Positions 1 through 6,377 of a stretch of 8,279 nt of DNA are shown here, one piece after another (positions within the stretch are counted from its first letter, which is position 1; the number at the start of each line of letters is the position of its first letter). Below the pieces are notes generated by a model that saw nothing but the letters and a program-made list of their open reading frames with translations, did no database searches and was not told the origin of the DNA. The stretch comes from Thermoplasmatales archaeon (GTDB lineage: Archaea; Thermoplasmatota; Thermoplasmata; Methanomassiliicoccales; Methanomethylophilaceae): positions 1 to 8,279 of the forward strand of contig JAAYKC010000064.1 in assembly GCA_012522645.1 (NCBI GenBank), written 5' to 3'. The position numbers were made by a program, and so were the translations under genes.

Positions 1-2
1 CA

Positions 3-107
3 ACATGCACCATGCAGGCGTACGCGAATGATCTGGATTCACTGTCTGGGATCATCCCGGCCGGAAAATCCATCAGCACCTCTTATGTGTCCTCCGGAGA
101 TGCCTGA
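3..107 (+). CDS. possible 3' end of an upstream gene (partial)
   Basis: Reading from base 3 the frame is open to a TGA at 105-107 and encodes about 34 residues ending in SYVSSGDA. The composition (YANDLDSL, IIPAGKSIS) and the mostly G/C third positions resemble a real C-terminus more than the other two forward frames. One of those stops after nine codons, and the other is open to 177 but rich in Pro, Arg and Cys. The gene body lies outside the window, so no family can be named. It would be co-directional with the nitrilase-family gene, 94 bases upstream of it. This is a weak call based only on composition. Confidence 0.35.
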   Translation, partial: TCTMQAYANDLDSLSGIIPAGKSISTSYVSSGDA

Positions 108-133
108 AGCTCCCGTTGACCCGGGGCTTCGTG

Positions 134-143
134 TCTTATATGG
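134..143 (+). promoter_or_regulatory. candidate TATA box for the carbon-nitrogen hydrolase gene
   Basis: TCTTATATGG contains a TTATAT core at 136-141. An archaeal TATA box sits about 26 bases before the transcription start, which would place that start near 165 and give a leader of roughly 37 bases before the ATG at 202. It is the only convincing A/T core in the gap after the upstream stop at 107. No strong Shine-Dalgarno is visible before 202. Confidence 0.4.
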
Positions 144-201
144 AAAAGAAATGGTCCCGAACAGAAATGGAGTATGAACGGTCAAAGACAGAGTCGGAAT
201 C

Positions 202-990
202 ATGAGAACTGTAAGATTGAGAATGGTGCAGACCCGCCCGGTGGTGGGCGATACGGGGAACAACATCGACAGGATGCTTGATTTCGTAGACCGCCGTCAC
301 GACGTCATCTGCTTCCCGGAGATGTGCCTGACCGGTTACGTCACAGAGAATGCATCAGAGCACAGCATGGACGCCGACAGCGAGCCGGTGAGAAGGCTGG
401 CCGAGGCCGCATGTGAGAATAATACGGCAATTGTCTTCGGATTCCCTGAGCGCTCTGAGCAGAGTATATGCATAACCCAAGCGATAGCGGCACCGGACGG
501 GCGCCTGGAGCTTTACCGCAAAACGCATCTTGGGAGATTCGAGAGCGGATGGTTCGTTCCGGGAGACGGTTTCATCTGCACCGAGACCGAGAAGATATCG
601 GTCGGGCTGCAGCTGTGCTGGGAATCCCATATCCCCGACATATCCACAACCCTCCGCCATATGGGGGCGGAACTGATCCTGAATCCCCATGCCTCATTCA
701 AGGATCCCGGGAGAAGAACGGATCTGTGGAAAAAATACCTGCCCGCGCGTGCATATGATAATCGTGTGTTCTTCGCGGCATGCGACATGCTCGGCGACGG
801 GAAGGGCGGGGGCATGATCGTGCTGGACCCTGACGGGAACATTATCGCGGAAAATTCATCTGCGGAGGAATGCACCCTGGACTGTGAGCTTGATGCGAAG
901 CTTCTGAAAAGACGGTCGCCGGATGACGAGAGCACGATGGCCGGGACCGACTTCTTCCTAAAACGGCGTCCGGAATTGTACCACTTGTAA
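202..990 (+). CDS. carbon-nitrogen hydrolase (nitrilase superfamily amidase)
   Basis: A complete 262-residue protein of the nitrilase/CN-hydrolase fold, which hydrolyses non-peptide C-N bonds through a Glu-Lys-Cys triad. All three motifs are visible: Glu40 in CFPEMCLTGY, Lys107 in YRKTHL and Cys139 in LQLCWESHIPD. The conserved strand GAELILNPHAS and the ARAYDNRVFFAAC segment follow at about residues 155-195. Length and lack of a signal peptide fit a single-domain cytoplasmic enzyme. The family includes omega-amidases, N-carbamoylputrescine amidases and related enzymes; the motifs do not fix the substrate. The ATG at 202 is the first start after an in-frame TGA at 175-177, and the N-terminus begins directly with the family's first beta strand. 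It is the only complete + strand gene here and converges on tRNA-Ala. Family confident, substrate unknown. Confidence 0.9.
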   Translation: MRTVRLRMVQTRPVVGDTGNNIDRMLDFVDRRHDVICFPEMCLTGYVTENASEHSMDADSEPVRRLAEAACENNTAIVFGFPERSEQSICITQAIAAPDGRLELYRKTHLGRFESGWFVPGDGFICTETEKISVGLQLCWESHIPDISTTLRHMGAELILNPHASFKDPGRRTDLWKKYLPARAYDNRVFFAACDMLGDGKGGGMIVLDPDGNIIAENSSAEECTLDCELDAKLLKRRSPDDESTMAGTDFFLKRRPELYHL

Positions 991-1040
991 TCCTGTGGAA
1001 GCGGGTGCTCCCATTACCGCATGATTCACGAATAATCGGG

Positions 1041-1059
1041 GGCGCAGAACGCCTTAAAA
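1041..1059 (-). terminator. weak candidate terminator after tRNA-Ala
   Basis: On the - strand a TTTT run (1059-1056) begins 7 bases after the CCA end of tRNA-Ala. It is followed by a short GGCG-TTCTG-CGCC dyad (1053-1041). Archaeal tRNA genes often end at T runs, so this may stop tRNA-Ala transcription. The run is short and the stem only 4 bp, so the support is slight. Read on the + strand the same dyad could also limit transcripts coming from the hydrolase gene. Confidence 0.3.
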
Positions 1060-1066
1060 GTGTGAA

Positions 1067-1142
1067 TGGTGGACAGGGCGAGATTCGAACTCGCGACCTC
1101 TACAATGCCAATGTAGCGATCTTCCAACTGATCTACCTGCCC
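1067..1142 (-). tRNA. tRNA-Ala(GGC)
   Basis: The - strand folds into a complete cloverleaf of 73 nt plus an encoded CCA. The acceptor stem is GGGCAGG/CCTGTCC, the D stem GATC/GATC, the anticodon stem CTACA/TGTAG with loop TTGGCAT, the variable loop AGGTC, and the T arm GCGAG-TTCGAAT-CTCGC. The anticodon is GGC, which reads GCC alanine codons. Base pair 3-70 is G-U and the discriminator is A73, both hallmarks of alanine identity. There is no intron. A good TATA box lies 28 bases upstream, so it is likely transcribed separately from purF. Confidence 0.97.
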
Positions 1143-1166
1143 GTATTCCCTCTGAATGATGATTCA

Positions 1167-1174
1167 TTATTAAA
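1167..1174 (-). promoter_or_regulatory. TATA box of tRNA-Ala
   Basis: The - strand reads TTTAATAA, close to the archaeal TATA consensus. It is centred about 28 bases upstream of the first tRNA base at 1142, the spacing expected if transcription starts at or just before the mature 5' end. Confidence 0.65.
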
Positions 1175-1276
1175 CATTTGGCTTGTCCAATCTGCGCTGT
1201 GCCCGAAGGATAGAATTGTGCACTGCTGAGAAACTCCTCTGAACCCGTTGTGTCCCCGAAGATAGATTGAAAACTT

Positions 1277-1310
1277 ACTGCAATTTGCAGTGGATCTTCA
1301 ACTGACAGTT
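1277..1310. repeat. two adjacent ACTG...CAGT palindromes
   Basis: ACTGCAA-T-TTGCAGT (1277-1291) is a perfect 7-bp inverted repeat around one base. AACTG-A-CAGTT (1300-1310) is a perfect 5-bp inverted repeat around one base. Both share ACTG/CAGT ends, and their centres (1284 and 1305) are 21 bp apart, about two helical turns. That arrangement resembles paired operator sites for a dimeric regulator, but neither neighbouring gene starts close by: the tRNA-Ala TATA box is about 100 bp away and the purF start is far to the right. Confidence 0.4.
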
Positions 1311-1450
1311 TGTATGAAGATTAGAGAGTTTCGTTGAACCGGCTGCGATCGACCGGGAATGATTGAGGCGGTTATCAAATGCTTTCATACAGAGATGCGG
1401 ATCAGTCTCCTTCTCTCTCCCGGTCTGCAGATGCGGAATGCCCCCGCTGC

Positions 1451-1559
1451 ACCGCTTCATGCGGTCTGACGACCTCAGTGAAATGCACCGGTGTTCTGCC
1501 TGCCCGACATCGGATGGGATCATCGGGCGATACCGAACCTTGCGCTGAAGCGGGCCCGC
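1451..1559. other. string of short dyads; possible structured RNA or purF 3' UTR
   Basis: Five inverted repeats occur in about 110 bases: ACCGC/GCGGT (1451-1465, 5-nt loop), CTGA/TCAG (1466-1478), CACCGGTG (1486-1493), GCCCGA/TCGGGC with an inner ATC/GAT (1502-1528), and GCGGGCCCGC (1550-1559). The last begins 9 bases beyond the purF stop, so they may fold in the purF transcript's 3' end. No T-rich terminator tract follows and no promoter of its own is evident. Some of these dyads are expected by chance in G/C-rich sequence. Confidence 0.3.
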
Positions 1560-1568
1560 CCTGAGAGC

Positions 1569-2981
1569 TCACTGGGTGAAATCAGTCTTGAGGGTGGACT
1601 GGAACCTGTGCTTCTCCCCTTTGATGTTGGTGGGGTACTTGCCGTTGACGCATGCGAGACACAGATCATTCTCAGGGAGATTGATGGCCTCCACGAGCCC
1701 CTCGATGCTTATGTAGGCGAGACTGTCCGCACCGATGATGTCCCTGATCTCTGATATCGAGTACGAGTTCGCTATGAACTGATCCCTGGTCCTCATATCC
1801 ACGCCGTAATAACAGGGGGCTATCACCGGAGGGCATCCCACCCTGACGTGGACCTCCTTGGCGCCGGCATCCCTCAGTATCCTGACCAGCCGTTTCAGGG
1901 TCGTTCCCCTCACGACACTGTCATCAACGATCACGACCCTGCGGTCCCTGACTGTGGAACGTATCGGGTTCATCTTCATGGACACCGCACGCTCCCTCTG
2001 CTTCTGATCCGGAATTATGAATGTGCGCTCCACGAAGCGGTTCTTCATGAAGCCTTCCTCGTACTGCAGGCCCGATCCTATGCTGAAACCCAGAGCGTGA
2101 GCCCTGCCTGAGTCCGGTACAGGCATGACTATGTCCGCATCCACGGGAGATTCCCTGGCCAGGATTATGCCTATGCGCTTCCTGACATCGTAGACCTCCT
2201 TCCCGTCGATTATGGAATCGGGCCTGGCGAAATAGACCCACTCGAACATGCAGTGCGCCTTGGGGTGAGTGTTGGAAAGGGGGTGGGATTTGTAGCGGTC
2301 CGGCATTATCTCGATGATCTCGCCGGGCATTATGTCGCGTATGAACTTCCCTCTCATGGAATCCAGGGCCGCGCTCTCCGAGACTATGATGTATCCGTCA
2401 TCGATCTCCCCCAGGCAGAGGGGGCGGAACCCGTAGGGGTCCCTGACACCGAATACACGGTTATTGACCATAACTGTGAGGGAGTATGCTCCTTCAACTT
2501 CACCCATCATCATCCTGAGGGCCCTTACGGGATCATCCGTCTGGCTCATGTTCCTTGAGAACAGAAGTGCCAGTATCTCGGAATCGGAATCAGTCAAAAA
2601 CGACAGGCCCTGGGCCAGGTATTTCTTCTTGAGCTCTTCAAAATTCGTTATGTCACCGTTGTGGGCAACGGCCACGGACCCGTGGGTCGTCTCCAGGGTG
2701 AGAGGCTGCGCATTGACTATGCCCTTGGCATCCGATTTGGAATATCTGACATGCCCTATGCCGGAATCCCCTGCCAGACCCGCCATGGACTCCTTCGTCA
2801 GGGCGACACTGACAAGACCGTTGTTCTTGACGGTTGTTATTTCGCCGTTGCTGAAAACTGCTATGCCCGCGGACTCCTGCCCGCGGTGCTGTATGATATC
2901 CAGAGCTTTATGAACATAGCTCACGACGTCATGCGTAGCGCTTATCCCTACGACGCCGCAGCTGTGCTTCGGCCCTGTCAC
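1569..2981 (-). CDS. purF: amidophosphoribosyltransferase (glutamine PRPP amidotransferase)
   Basis: Catalyses the first committed step of purine synthesis, PRPP plus glutamine to 5-phosphoribosylamine. The 470-residue length is typical. The N-terminal class II glutaminase half has nucleophile Cys8 in CGVVGI, followed by QHRGQESAGI (31-40), GHVRYS (76-81) and AHNGD (106-110). The C-terminal phosphoribosyltransferase half has the PRPP loop VVIVDDSVVRGTT (349-361). Cys244 (HCMFEW), Cys390 (PCYYG), Cys441 and Cys444 (CLAC) match the four ligands of the [4Fe-4S] cluster in Bacillus-type PurF, so a cluster is likely. The start is a GTG at 2981-2979 with AGGG-type sequence upstream. It leaves a 7-residue leader before Cys8, which must be removed, as in other PurF proteins with propeptides. 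It begins 13 bases after the rpl37e stop, so it is probably the last gene of that operon. Confidence 0.97.
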   Translation of the reverse strand: MTGPKHSCGVVGISATHDVVSYVHKALDIIQHRGQESAGIAVFSNGEITTVKNNGLVSVALTKESMAGLAGDSGIGHVRYSKSDAKGIVNAQPLTLETTHGSVAVAHNGDITNFEELKKKYLAQGLSFLTDSDSEILALLFSRNMSQTDDPVRALRMMMGEVEGAYSLTVMVNNRVFGVRDPYGFRPLCLGEIDDGYIIVSESAALDSMRGKFIRDIMPGEIIEIMPDRYKSHPLSNTHPKAHCMFEWVYFARPDSIIDGKEVYDVRKRIGIILARESPVDADIVMPVPDSGRAHALGFSIGSGLQYEEGFMKNRFVERTFIIPDQKQRERAVSMKMNPIRSTVRDRRVVIVDDSVVRGTTLKRLVRILRDAGAKEVHVRVGCPPVIAPCYYGVDMRTRDQFIANSYSISEIRDIIGADSLAYISIEGLVEAINLPENDLCLACVNGKYPTNIKGEKHRFQSTLKTDFTQ

Positions 2982-2994
2982 AAGCGATCCCTTC

Positions 2995-3165
2995 TCAGTC
3001 GTGGGTTTTAGCCCATGCGTAGGATCTCAGCTTAGCGGTCTTGCCGTACCCGCAGGAAGCGCACTCGCCCTTCCTGGCATGATAGGACTGTTTCCCGCAT
3101 CTGCGACACGGAATGTGGACCTTGTGTTTGTTGTGCCTTCCCTGTGATGGTGTACCTTTGCTCAT
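2995..3165 (-). CDS. rpl37e: large ribosomal subunit protein eL37 (L37e)
   Basis: A 56-residue, strongly basic protein beginning MSKGTPSQGRHNK. It is the archaeal/eukaryotic ribosomal protein L37e, a zinc-ribbon protein of the large subunit that binds 23S rRNA. Zinc ligands are Cys20 and Cys23 (CRRC) with Cys35 and Cys38 (CASC). The flanking CRRCGKQSYHARKGECASCG region and the ending AKLRSYAWAK match the family along its whole length. The ATG is preceded by a strong purine-rich ribosome binding site, GGGGAGAGG (3177-3169). It starts 12 bases after the Sm gene's stop; a neighbouring Sm/L37e pair is a common archaeal arrangement. Archaeal origin of the window rests partly on this gene. Confidence 0.97.
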   Translation of the reverse strand: MSKGTPSQGRHNKHKVHIPCRRCGKQSYHARKGECASCGYGKTAKLRSYAWAKTHD

Positions 3166-3177
3166 ATTCCTCTCCCC

Positions 3178-3396
3178 TTAAGGTGAAATGTAAATGACGT
3201 TGTCCCCGCGAACTATGGCGATATTCAGTTTCCTCTTCGGGACTCCGTCAACTCTCTCCTCGGCGTTCTTCAGCACGACATTCATATGAGGGTCGTAGCC
3301 GTCGAGGACTCCTCTGTACTCTCTCTTGCCCTTCATTTCGACGATCACATTCTTGCCGACTGAGGACTGGATAACAGACAGGGGTTTCAACACCAT
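3178..3396 (-). CDS. archaeal Sm-like protein (SmAP/LSm)
   Basis: A 72-residue Sm-fold protein expected to form a heptameric ring that binds U-rich RNA. Sm1 spans about residues 17-47, with GREF-like KREYRGVLDGYDPHMN and the uridine-binding residues Asp35, His37 and Asn39. Sm2 is IVRGDNVIYISP (61-72), with Arg63-Gly64-Asp65. Two ATGs are possible, at 3396 and six codons upstream at 3414. I prefer 3396: the TATA-like box at 3433-3426 would place the transcript start near 3403, downstream of the 3414 ATG, and 72 residues is a usual SmAP length. A weak GGTGG lies just before 3396. It is the first gene of the Sm-rpl37e-purF unit and suggests co-regulation of RNA handling, ribosome and purine supply. 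Confidence 0.95.
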   Translation of the reverse strand: MVLKPLSVIQSSVGKNVIVEMKGKREYRGVLDGYDPHMNVVLKNAEERVDGVPKRKLNIAIVRGDNVIYISP

Positions 3397-3425
3397 AGCC
3401 ACCGGCACGACCATAAATGATTGAC

Positions 3426-3433
3426 TATTTAAC
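3426..3433 (-). promoter_or_regulatory. candidate TATA box for the Sm-rpl37e-purF operon
   Basis: The - strand reads GTTAAATA, an A/T island in G/C-rich sequence between the ykgJ stop (3450) and the Sm start (3396). Its centre near 3429 predicts transcription starting about 3403, giving a leader of under 10 bases. This makes the Sm gene the head of a new transcript rather than a simple continuation of the upstream unit. Confidence 0.5.
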
Positions 3434-3449
3434 GTTGCCGTGCCCGCCC

Positions 3450-4553
3450 TTATACGAACGCGCCTGCGGTGGGAGCGTCCAGTCTGTCCATATCGTAGAA
3501 GATTATCGCTTCCCTGATCCCGTCTGCGCCCAGGCCTGTGCCCATGAATGCATCCAGCATCGACGCCCTCCATATGAGGTCGGCCACAGAGGCCGCCAGC
3601 GTTCCTGCGTAGACGTTCTCCATCGGATCCTCGTAGCCCAGGTCGTCCATCTTATAGAATACGTTGCCGAGGAAGCTCTCACGGGAGTTGAGCACCTTTA
3701 TGTAATCGATGAGCACCCGGGTCCCTTCTTCGTCAGGTTTCCCCAGTCGGACCGTCCCCGGGTTCAGGGAGTCCACCTCCTCCAGGTCCCCCGCATCCGT
3801 CAGGATGAACCGCGTGACCCTGTTCCCGGATGCCTGGAACATGTTCCACCCGTAATCCGGGGCGCAGTACACCGGCAGGCTCAGAGGGTCCTCCGAGGAC
3901 ATCGATGACAGGGACGCTTCCATGGCCTCCGCCCTCAGCTCCTCCCAGTCCGTCTTCCCGCGGAAATCGATACCGGAAACGGTGATCGGATCGTCGCCGA
4001 GGGCCGCCTCCAGTATCTCAGCTACGCTTATGAGGTCTGCAAACCTCTCAATGCCGGAGCTTACATCCGCCCTTATGGCCCCGGGATCTCCCATGACCCC
4101 TGCGTCAGTGCATATGCCGTAGAATTCCTCATAGACGGCCTTGGACTCCCTGAACGCCTTGGCCATCCGGTCCCCGGACTCGGACGCTATCCGCCTGGCC
4201 TCCGCTTCCGAATCAGTGCCTTTGCCTGTCCACGCCCCCCTGCATGAGAGGTCCAGCTCCGCTGATACCTTGTCCCCTGCATAGAAGTGGAATGGATATT
4301 GCCTGCAGAATGTGGGCCTGTTCCCGTATATGTCGCATTTCCTGTTGTTCAGGAAGACACAGGACCCTCTGCCCTTCTTGAGGGCTATGGAGAATCCTCC
4401 GGATCCGTTCCTCACCATTGCCTTGGGATGGGATTTGCGGAAATAGGAGCGCTCCTGCGGTAAGATCTCTGGCTGGCACAGACAGCACATCCCGCATCCG
4501 GGAAGGCATTCCGTCTTCCTGCCGCTCAGGCCGGAATAATCGATATCAATCAA
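3450..4553 (-). CDS. YkgJ-type CxxCxxCC cysteine-cluster protein
   Basis: About 367 residues if started at TTG 4553. The N-terminal 110 residues carry the zinc/iron-chelating CxxCxxCC domain (YkgJ, UPF0153-like). The cysteines are Cys16, Cys20, Cys23 and Cys24 in CLPGCGMCC, then Cys26, Cys65 (SCVF), Cys73 (KCDIY), Cys83 (FCRQYPF) and Cys104 (LSCRGAW). The first spacing is CxxxC rather than CxxC. RPTFCRQYPF is the family's typical second motif. The roughly 250-residue C-terminal part is mostly helical and acidic, and I do not recognise it. Metal binding is inferred from the family; the substrate is unknown. An ATG at 4607 would add 18 residues and overlap pyrC by 62 bases. The TTG is favoured because GGAGAGG sits 6 bases upstream and the added residues are low-complexity. 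It overlaps the pyrC stop by 8 bases (TTGATTGA), so translation is probably coupled. Confidence 0.85.
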   Translation of the reverse strand: MIDIDYSGLSGRKTECLPGCGMCCLCQPEILPQERSYFRKSHPKAMVRNGSGGFSIALKKGRGSCVFLNNRKCDIYGNRPTFCRQYPFHFYAGDKVSAELDLSCRGAWTGKGTDSEAEARRIASESGDRMAKAFRESKAVYEEFYGICTDAGVMGDPGAIRADVSSGIERFADLISVAEILEAALGDDPITVSGIDFRGKTDWEELRAEAMEASLSSMSSEDPLSLPVYCAPDYGWNMFQASGNRVTRFILTDAGDLEEVDSLNPGTVRLGKPDEEGTRVLIDYIKVLNSRESFLGNVFYKMDDLGYEDPMENVYAGTLAASVADLIWRASMLDAFMGTGLGADGIREAIIFYDMDRLDAPTAGAFV

Positions 4554-5790
4554 ATAGATCCTCTCCGCAGCGGGAGCCGCAGAACTCCCCTTCCCTGATC
4601 TGCACATTGCCCCTGATTATGACCGTGTCCGCCATGATCGCGTCCTTCCCCTCGTAGGGGGTGTAACCTGCTTTGCTATGAAGAACATTCGCATCGACGG
4701 GTGCCATCTTCTTAGGGTCGAAGACGGCGAAATCCGCATCATATCCCTCTGCGATCACGCCTTTGTTCACAGAGAACGCTCTTGCCGGGTTCACGGACCC
4801 CATGCGGACCAGCTCCCCGAGGTTCATCTCGCCCTTCTTCACCATGGCCATGAACATGGGCACAGCCGTCTCTATGCCCGGTACGCCGCTGGGTGCCTGA
4901 TCATAATCCATTGATTTGTCGGTAAGGGTGTGCGGGGCATGGTCCGTCCCGATCATCGAGGCCTTCCCTCCTATGAACGCCGCGAACAGATTCTCCCTGG
5001 TCACTGAGTCCCTGAGAGGAGGGTTGACCTTCAGGAATGCACCGTCGGTCCCGGAGGAATCCAGAAGCAGATGGTGAGGCGTGACCTCCGTTGCGAATCC
5101 GAAGGATGACGCAAGAGCCAGTGACTCTGCGTTGGTGACGTGGCATATGTTCACCGGCATCCCCCTGTATCTGCCAAGCCTTCTTATGGCATTGTACTCA
5201 GCTTCCTTGGGGCGGTTGCGCATATGATCCCTGTCATTCGTCTCCCCGCCTTTGCGTATCATATTATCGTCCTCGGCATGAACGCTTATCCTCTTGCCGG
5301 TCGGGGCTATCGCCGCCATGGCCCGTCCTATCGCGATATCATCGTTCATCAGGATCTTGCCTGTTGTTGATCCCATGAATAATTTGAATCCTGCTACGCG
5401 GTCCGCGACAGCGGCCGCATCCAGATCCTTCGTAACCGCTGCGAACAGACCGTAGTCGGTATAGGCTTTGGAACGGACCGCCCTCTTCTTGCTCTCCAGG
5501 GTCTTCAGGCCTGTGACGGGGGGTTTGGTGTTGGGCATATCCAATACGCAGGTGACCCCTGCGTGCAGTGCTGATACCGTACCGGTGCCGAAGTCCTCCT
5601 TGCCCGTCATCCCGGGATCCCTGAAATGAACATGGGGGTCCATGAATCCGGGAAGAACTATCCTCTCCCCCAGATCTATCCTCTCATCGCCCCCTCTGAT
5701 GAGATTCCCTACAGTGACTATCCTGCCGTCCTCTATCCCCACGGCGGTGTTCTTGAGCTCCCCGTTGATGAAGAACCTGCCCTCTATCAC
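4546..5790 (-). CDS. pyrC: dihydroorotase
   Basis: Cyclises N-carbamoyl-aspartate to dihydroorotate, the third step of pyrimidine synthesis. It is a cyclic amidohydrolase with a TIM barrel. With the GTG start at 5790 it has 414 residues, normal for the archaeal type. The metal site is visible: His53 and His55 in DPHVHFRDPG, a likely carboxylated Lys136 in GFKLFMGSTTG, His171 in SVHAED, His217 in NICHVTN and Asp283 in GTDHAPH. NPPLRD follows the family pattern. The start is inferred. An in-frame ATG at 5862 would extend the protein 24 residues into AMMECR1 with basic, unconserved sequence. The GTG at 5790 overlaps the AMMECR1 stop as GTGA and leaves MIEGRFFING, near the family's usual first strand. 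It overlaps the next gene by 8 bases. Enzyme identity is strong; the start is moderate. Confidence 0.95.
   Translation of the reverse strand: MIEGRFFINGELKNTAVGIEDGRIVTVGNLIRGGDERIDLGERIVLPGFMDPHVHFRDPGMTGKEDFGTGTVSALHAGVTCVLDMPNTKPPVTGLKTLESKKRAVRSKAYTDYGLFAAVTKDLDAAAVADRVAGFKLFMGSTTGKILMNDDIAIGRAMAAIAPTGKRISVHAEDDNMIRKGGETNDRDHMRNRPKEAEYNAIRRLGRYRGMPVNICHVTNAESLALASSFGFATEVTPHHLLLDSSGTDGAFLKVNPPLRDSVTRENLFAAFIGGKASMIGTDHAPHTLTDKSMDYDQAPSGVPGIETAVPMFMAMVKKGEMNLGELVRMGSVNPARAFSVNKGVIAEGYDADFAVFDPKKMAPVDANVLHSKAGYTPYEGKDAIMADTVIIRGNVQIREGEFCGSRCGEDLFD
4560..4566 (-). promoter_or_regulatory. ribosome binding site that decides the ykgJ-type gene start
   Basis: GGAGAGG lies inside the last codons of pyrC, 6 bases before a TTG (4553-4551). 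It closely matches the archaeal Shine-Dalgarno GGAGGTGATC and supports the TTG over the ATG at 4607. Confidence 0.55.
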
Positions 5791-6377
5791 AAGGTCCGTG
5801 ACATCACCTCTGAGACCTTGCCGCGGGGCGTCTCCTCTGCGAAGACCGTGCCTCTGAACCATTGGATCTCCGCATCAGGGCGCCTCCATGCATCCGGAGG
5901 CAGACCTGCTTTGACAGACAGCTGTGCCAGGTACTCCTCCTGGTCCCAGCCCCACTCCCCTGGGACCTGGGGCAGCAGCAACCCCCTGTTGCCTCTGCAG
6001 CTCAGTATCAGTCCGTCCCTGCCTATGACGATCTTCGACGGGAGCTCGCTCTTCGGGACGTCTATCCTCTCCGGCACGGTGAGCAGCGTCACCTCCACCG
6101 TTATGTGGTCAGTTTCCTTCTCGGTGACGGGACTGAATCTGGGATCCCTGCCGGCCGCCGAGACCGCAGAGGAGATTATCGCCTCCCCCATGGGCATCAC
6201 GGGCTCAGGGTATCCTATGCATCCTCTGAGATCCCCTTCCGGGTATGTGCTCAGGGTGACGAATACGCCTTTCGGCGACTCCATGCCCGGGGGGATCTCC
6301 TCTCTCGGGACGCTCCTGCCGGCAGCCTTCGCATCCACTGCCTTCCTGGCAAGCCTCACGGCAGCCTCGCCGGTCAT
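5787..6377 (-). CDS. AMMECR1 domain protein
   Basis: A 196-residue single-domain AMMECR1 protein, a family conserved in archaea and eukaryotes whose biochemical role is not settled. The signature LRGCIG is at 50-55, in the context GDLRGCIGYPEP. The other conserved block, LLLPQVPGEWGWDQEEYL, is at 133-150, with DPRFSPV at 78-84. The length is typical for archaeal members. The ATG at 6377 overlaps the stop of the coiled-coil gene as ATGA, and its own TGA overlaps the pyrC start, so it sits between translationally coupled neighbours. In many genomes AMMECR1 is linked to MEMO-family or radical SAM genes; neither is visible here. No signal peptide or membrane segment is seen. Family confident, function unknown. 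Confidence 0.95.
   Translation of the reverse strand: MTGEAAVRLARKAVDAKAAGRSVPREEIPPGMESPKGVFVTLSTYPEGDLRGCIGYPEPVMPMGEAIISSAVSAAGRDPRFSPVTEKETDHITVEVTLLTVPERIDVPKSELPSKIVIGRDGLILSCRGNRGLLLPQVPGEWGWDQEEYLAQLSVKAGLPPDAWRRPDAEIQWFRGTVFAEETPRGKVSEVMSRTL
5803..5810 (-). promoter_or_regulatory. Shine-Dalgarno-like site before pyrC
   Basis: GAGGTGAT is nearly identical to the archaeal Shine-Dalgarno consensus. It lies within the final codons of AMMECR1, 12 bases before the GTG chosen for pyrC. The spacing is longer than ideal, but no other in-frame start lies between, so it supports a start close to 5790 rather than at 5862. Confidence 0.4.

Larger units (their letters stand above)
1143..1568. other. 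426-bp gene-free stretch between tRNA-Ala and purF
   Basis: I see no credible protein gene here. The short open frames on both strands (for example 1379-1564 + and 1275-1523 -) are rich in Ser, Arg, Cys and His, lack recognisable motifs or ribosome binding sites, and look like chance. The half next to tRNA-Ala (1143 to about 1340) is A/T-rich and holds the tRNA promoter and a pair of short palindromes. The half next to purF (about 1440-1568) is G/C-rich and full of small inverted repeats, which could be the purF 3' untranslated region or a structured RNA. Confidence 0.6.

Noticed and set aside
39..266. 75-residue - strand open frame across the hydrolase start
   Set aside because: It overlaps the well-supported N-terminus of the hydrolase in antisense, has no motif and no ribosome binding site.
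1156..1162. ATGATGA resembling a C box of a C/D guide RNA
   Set aside because: No D box (CTGA) at a suitable distance, and it lies within the tRNA-Ala promoter region.
1275..1523. 82-residue - strand open frame in the purF-tRNA-Ala gap
   Set aside because: Composition (Cys, His, Arg, Ser rich) and lack of a ribosome binding site indicate chance; it also spans the dyad-rich stretch.
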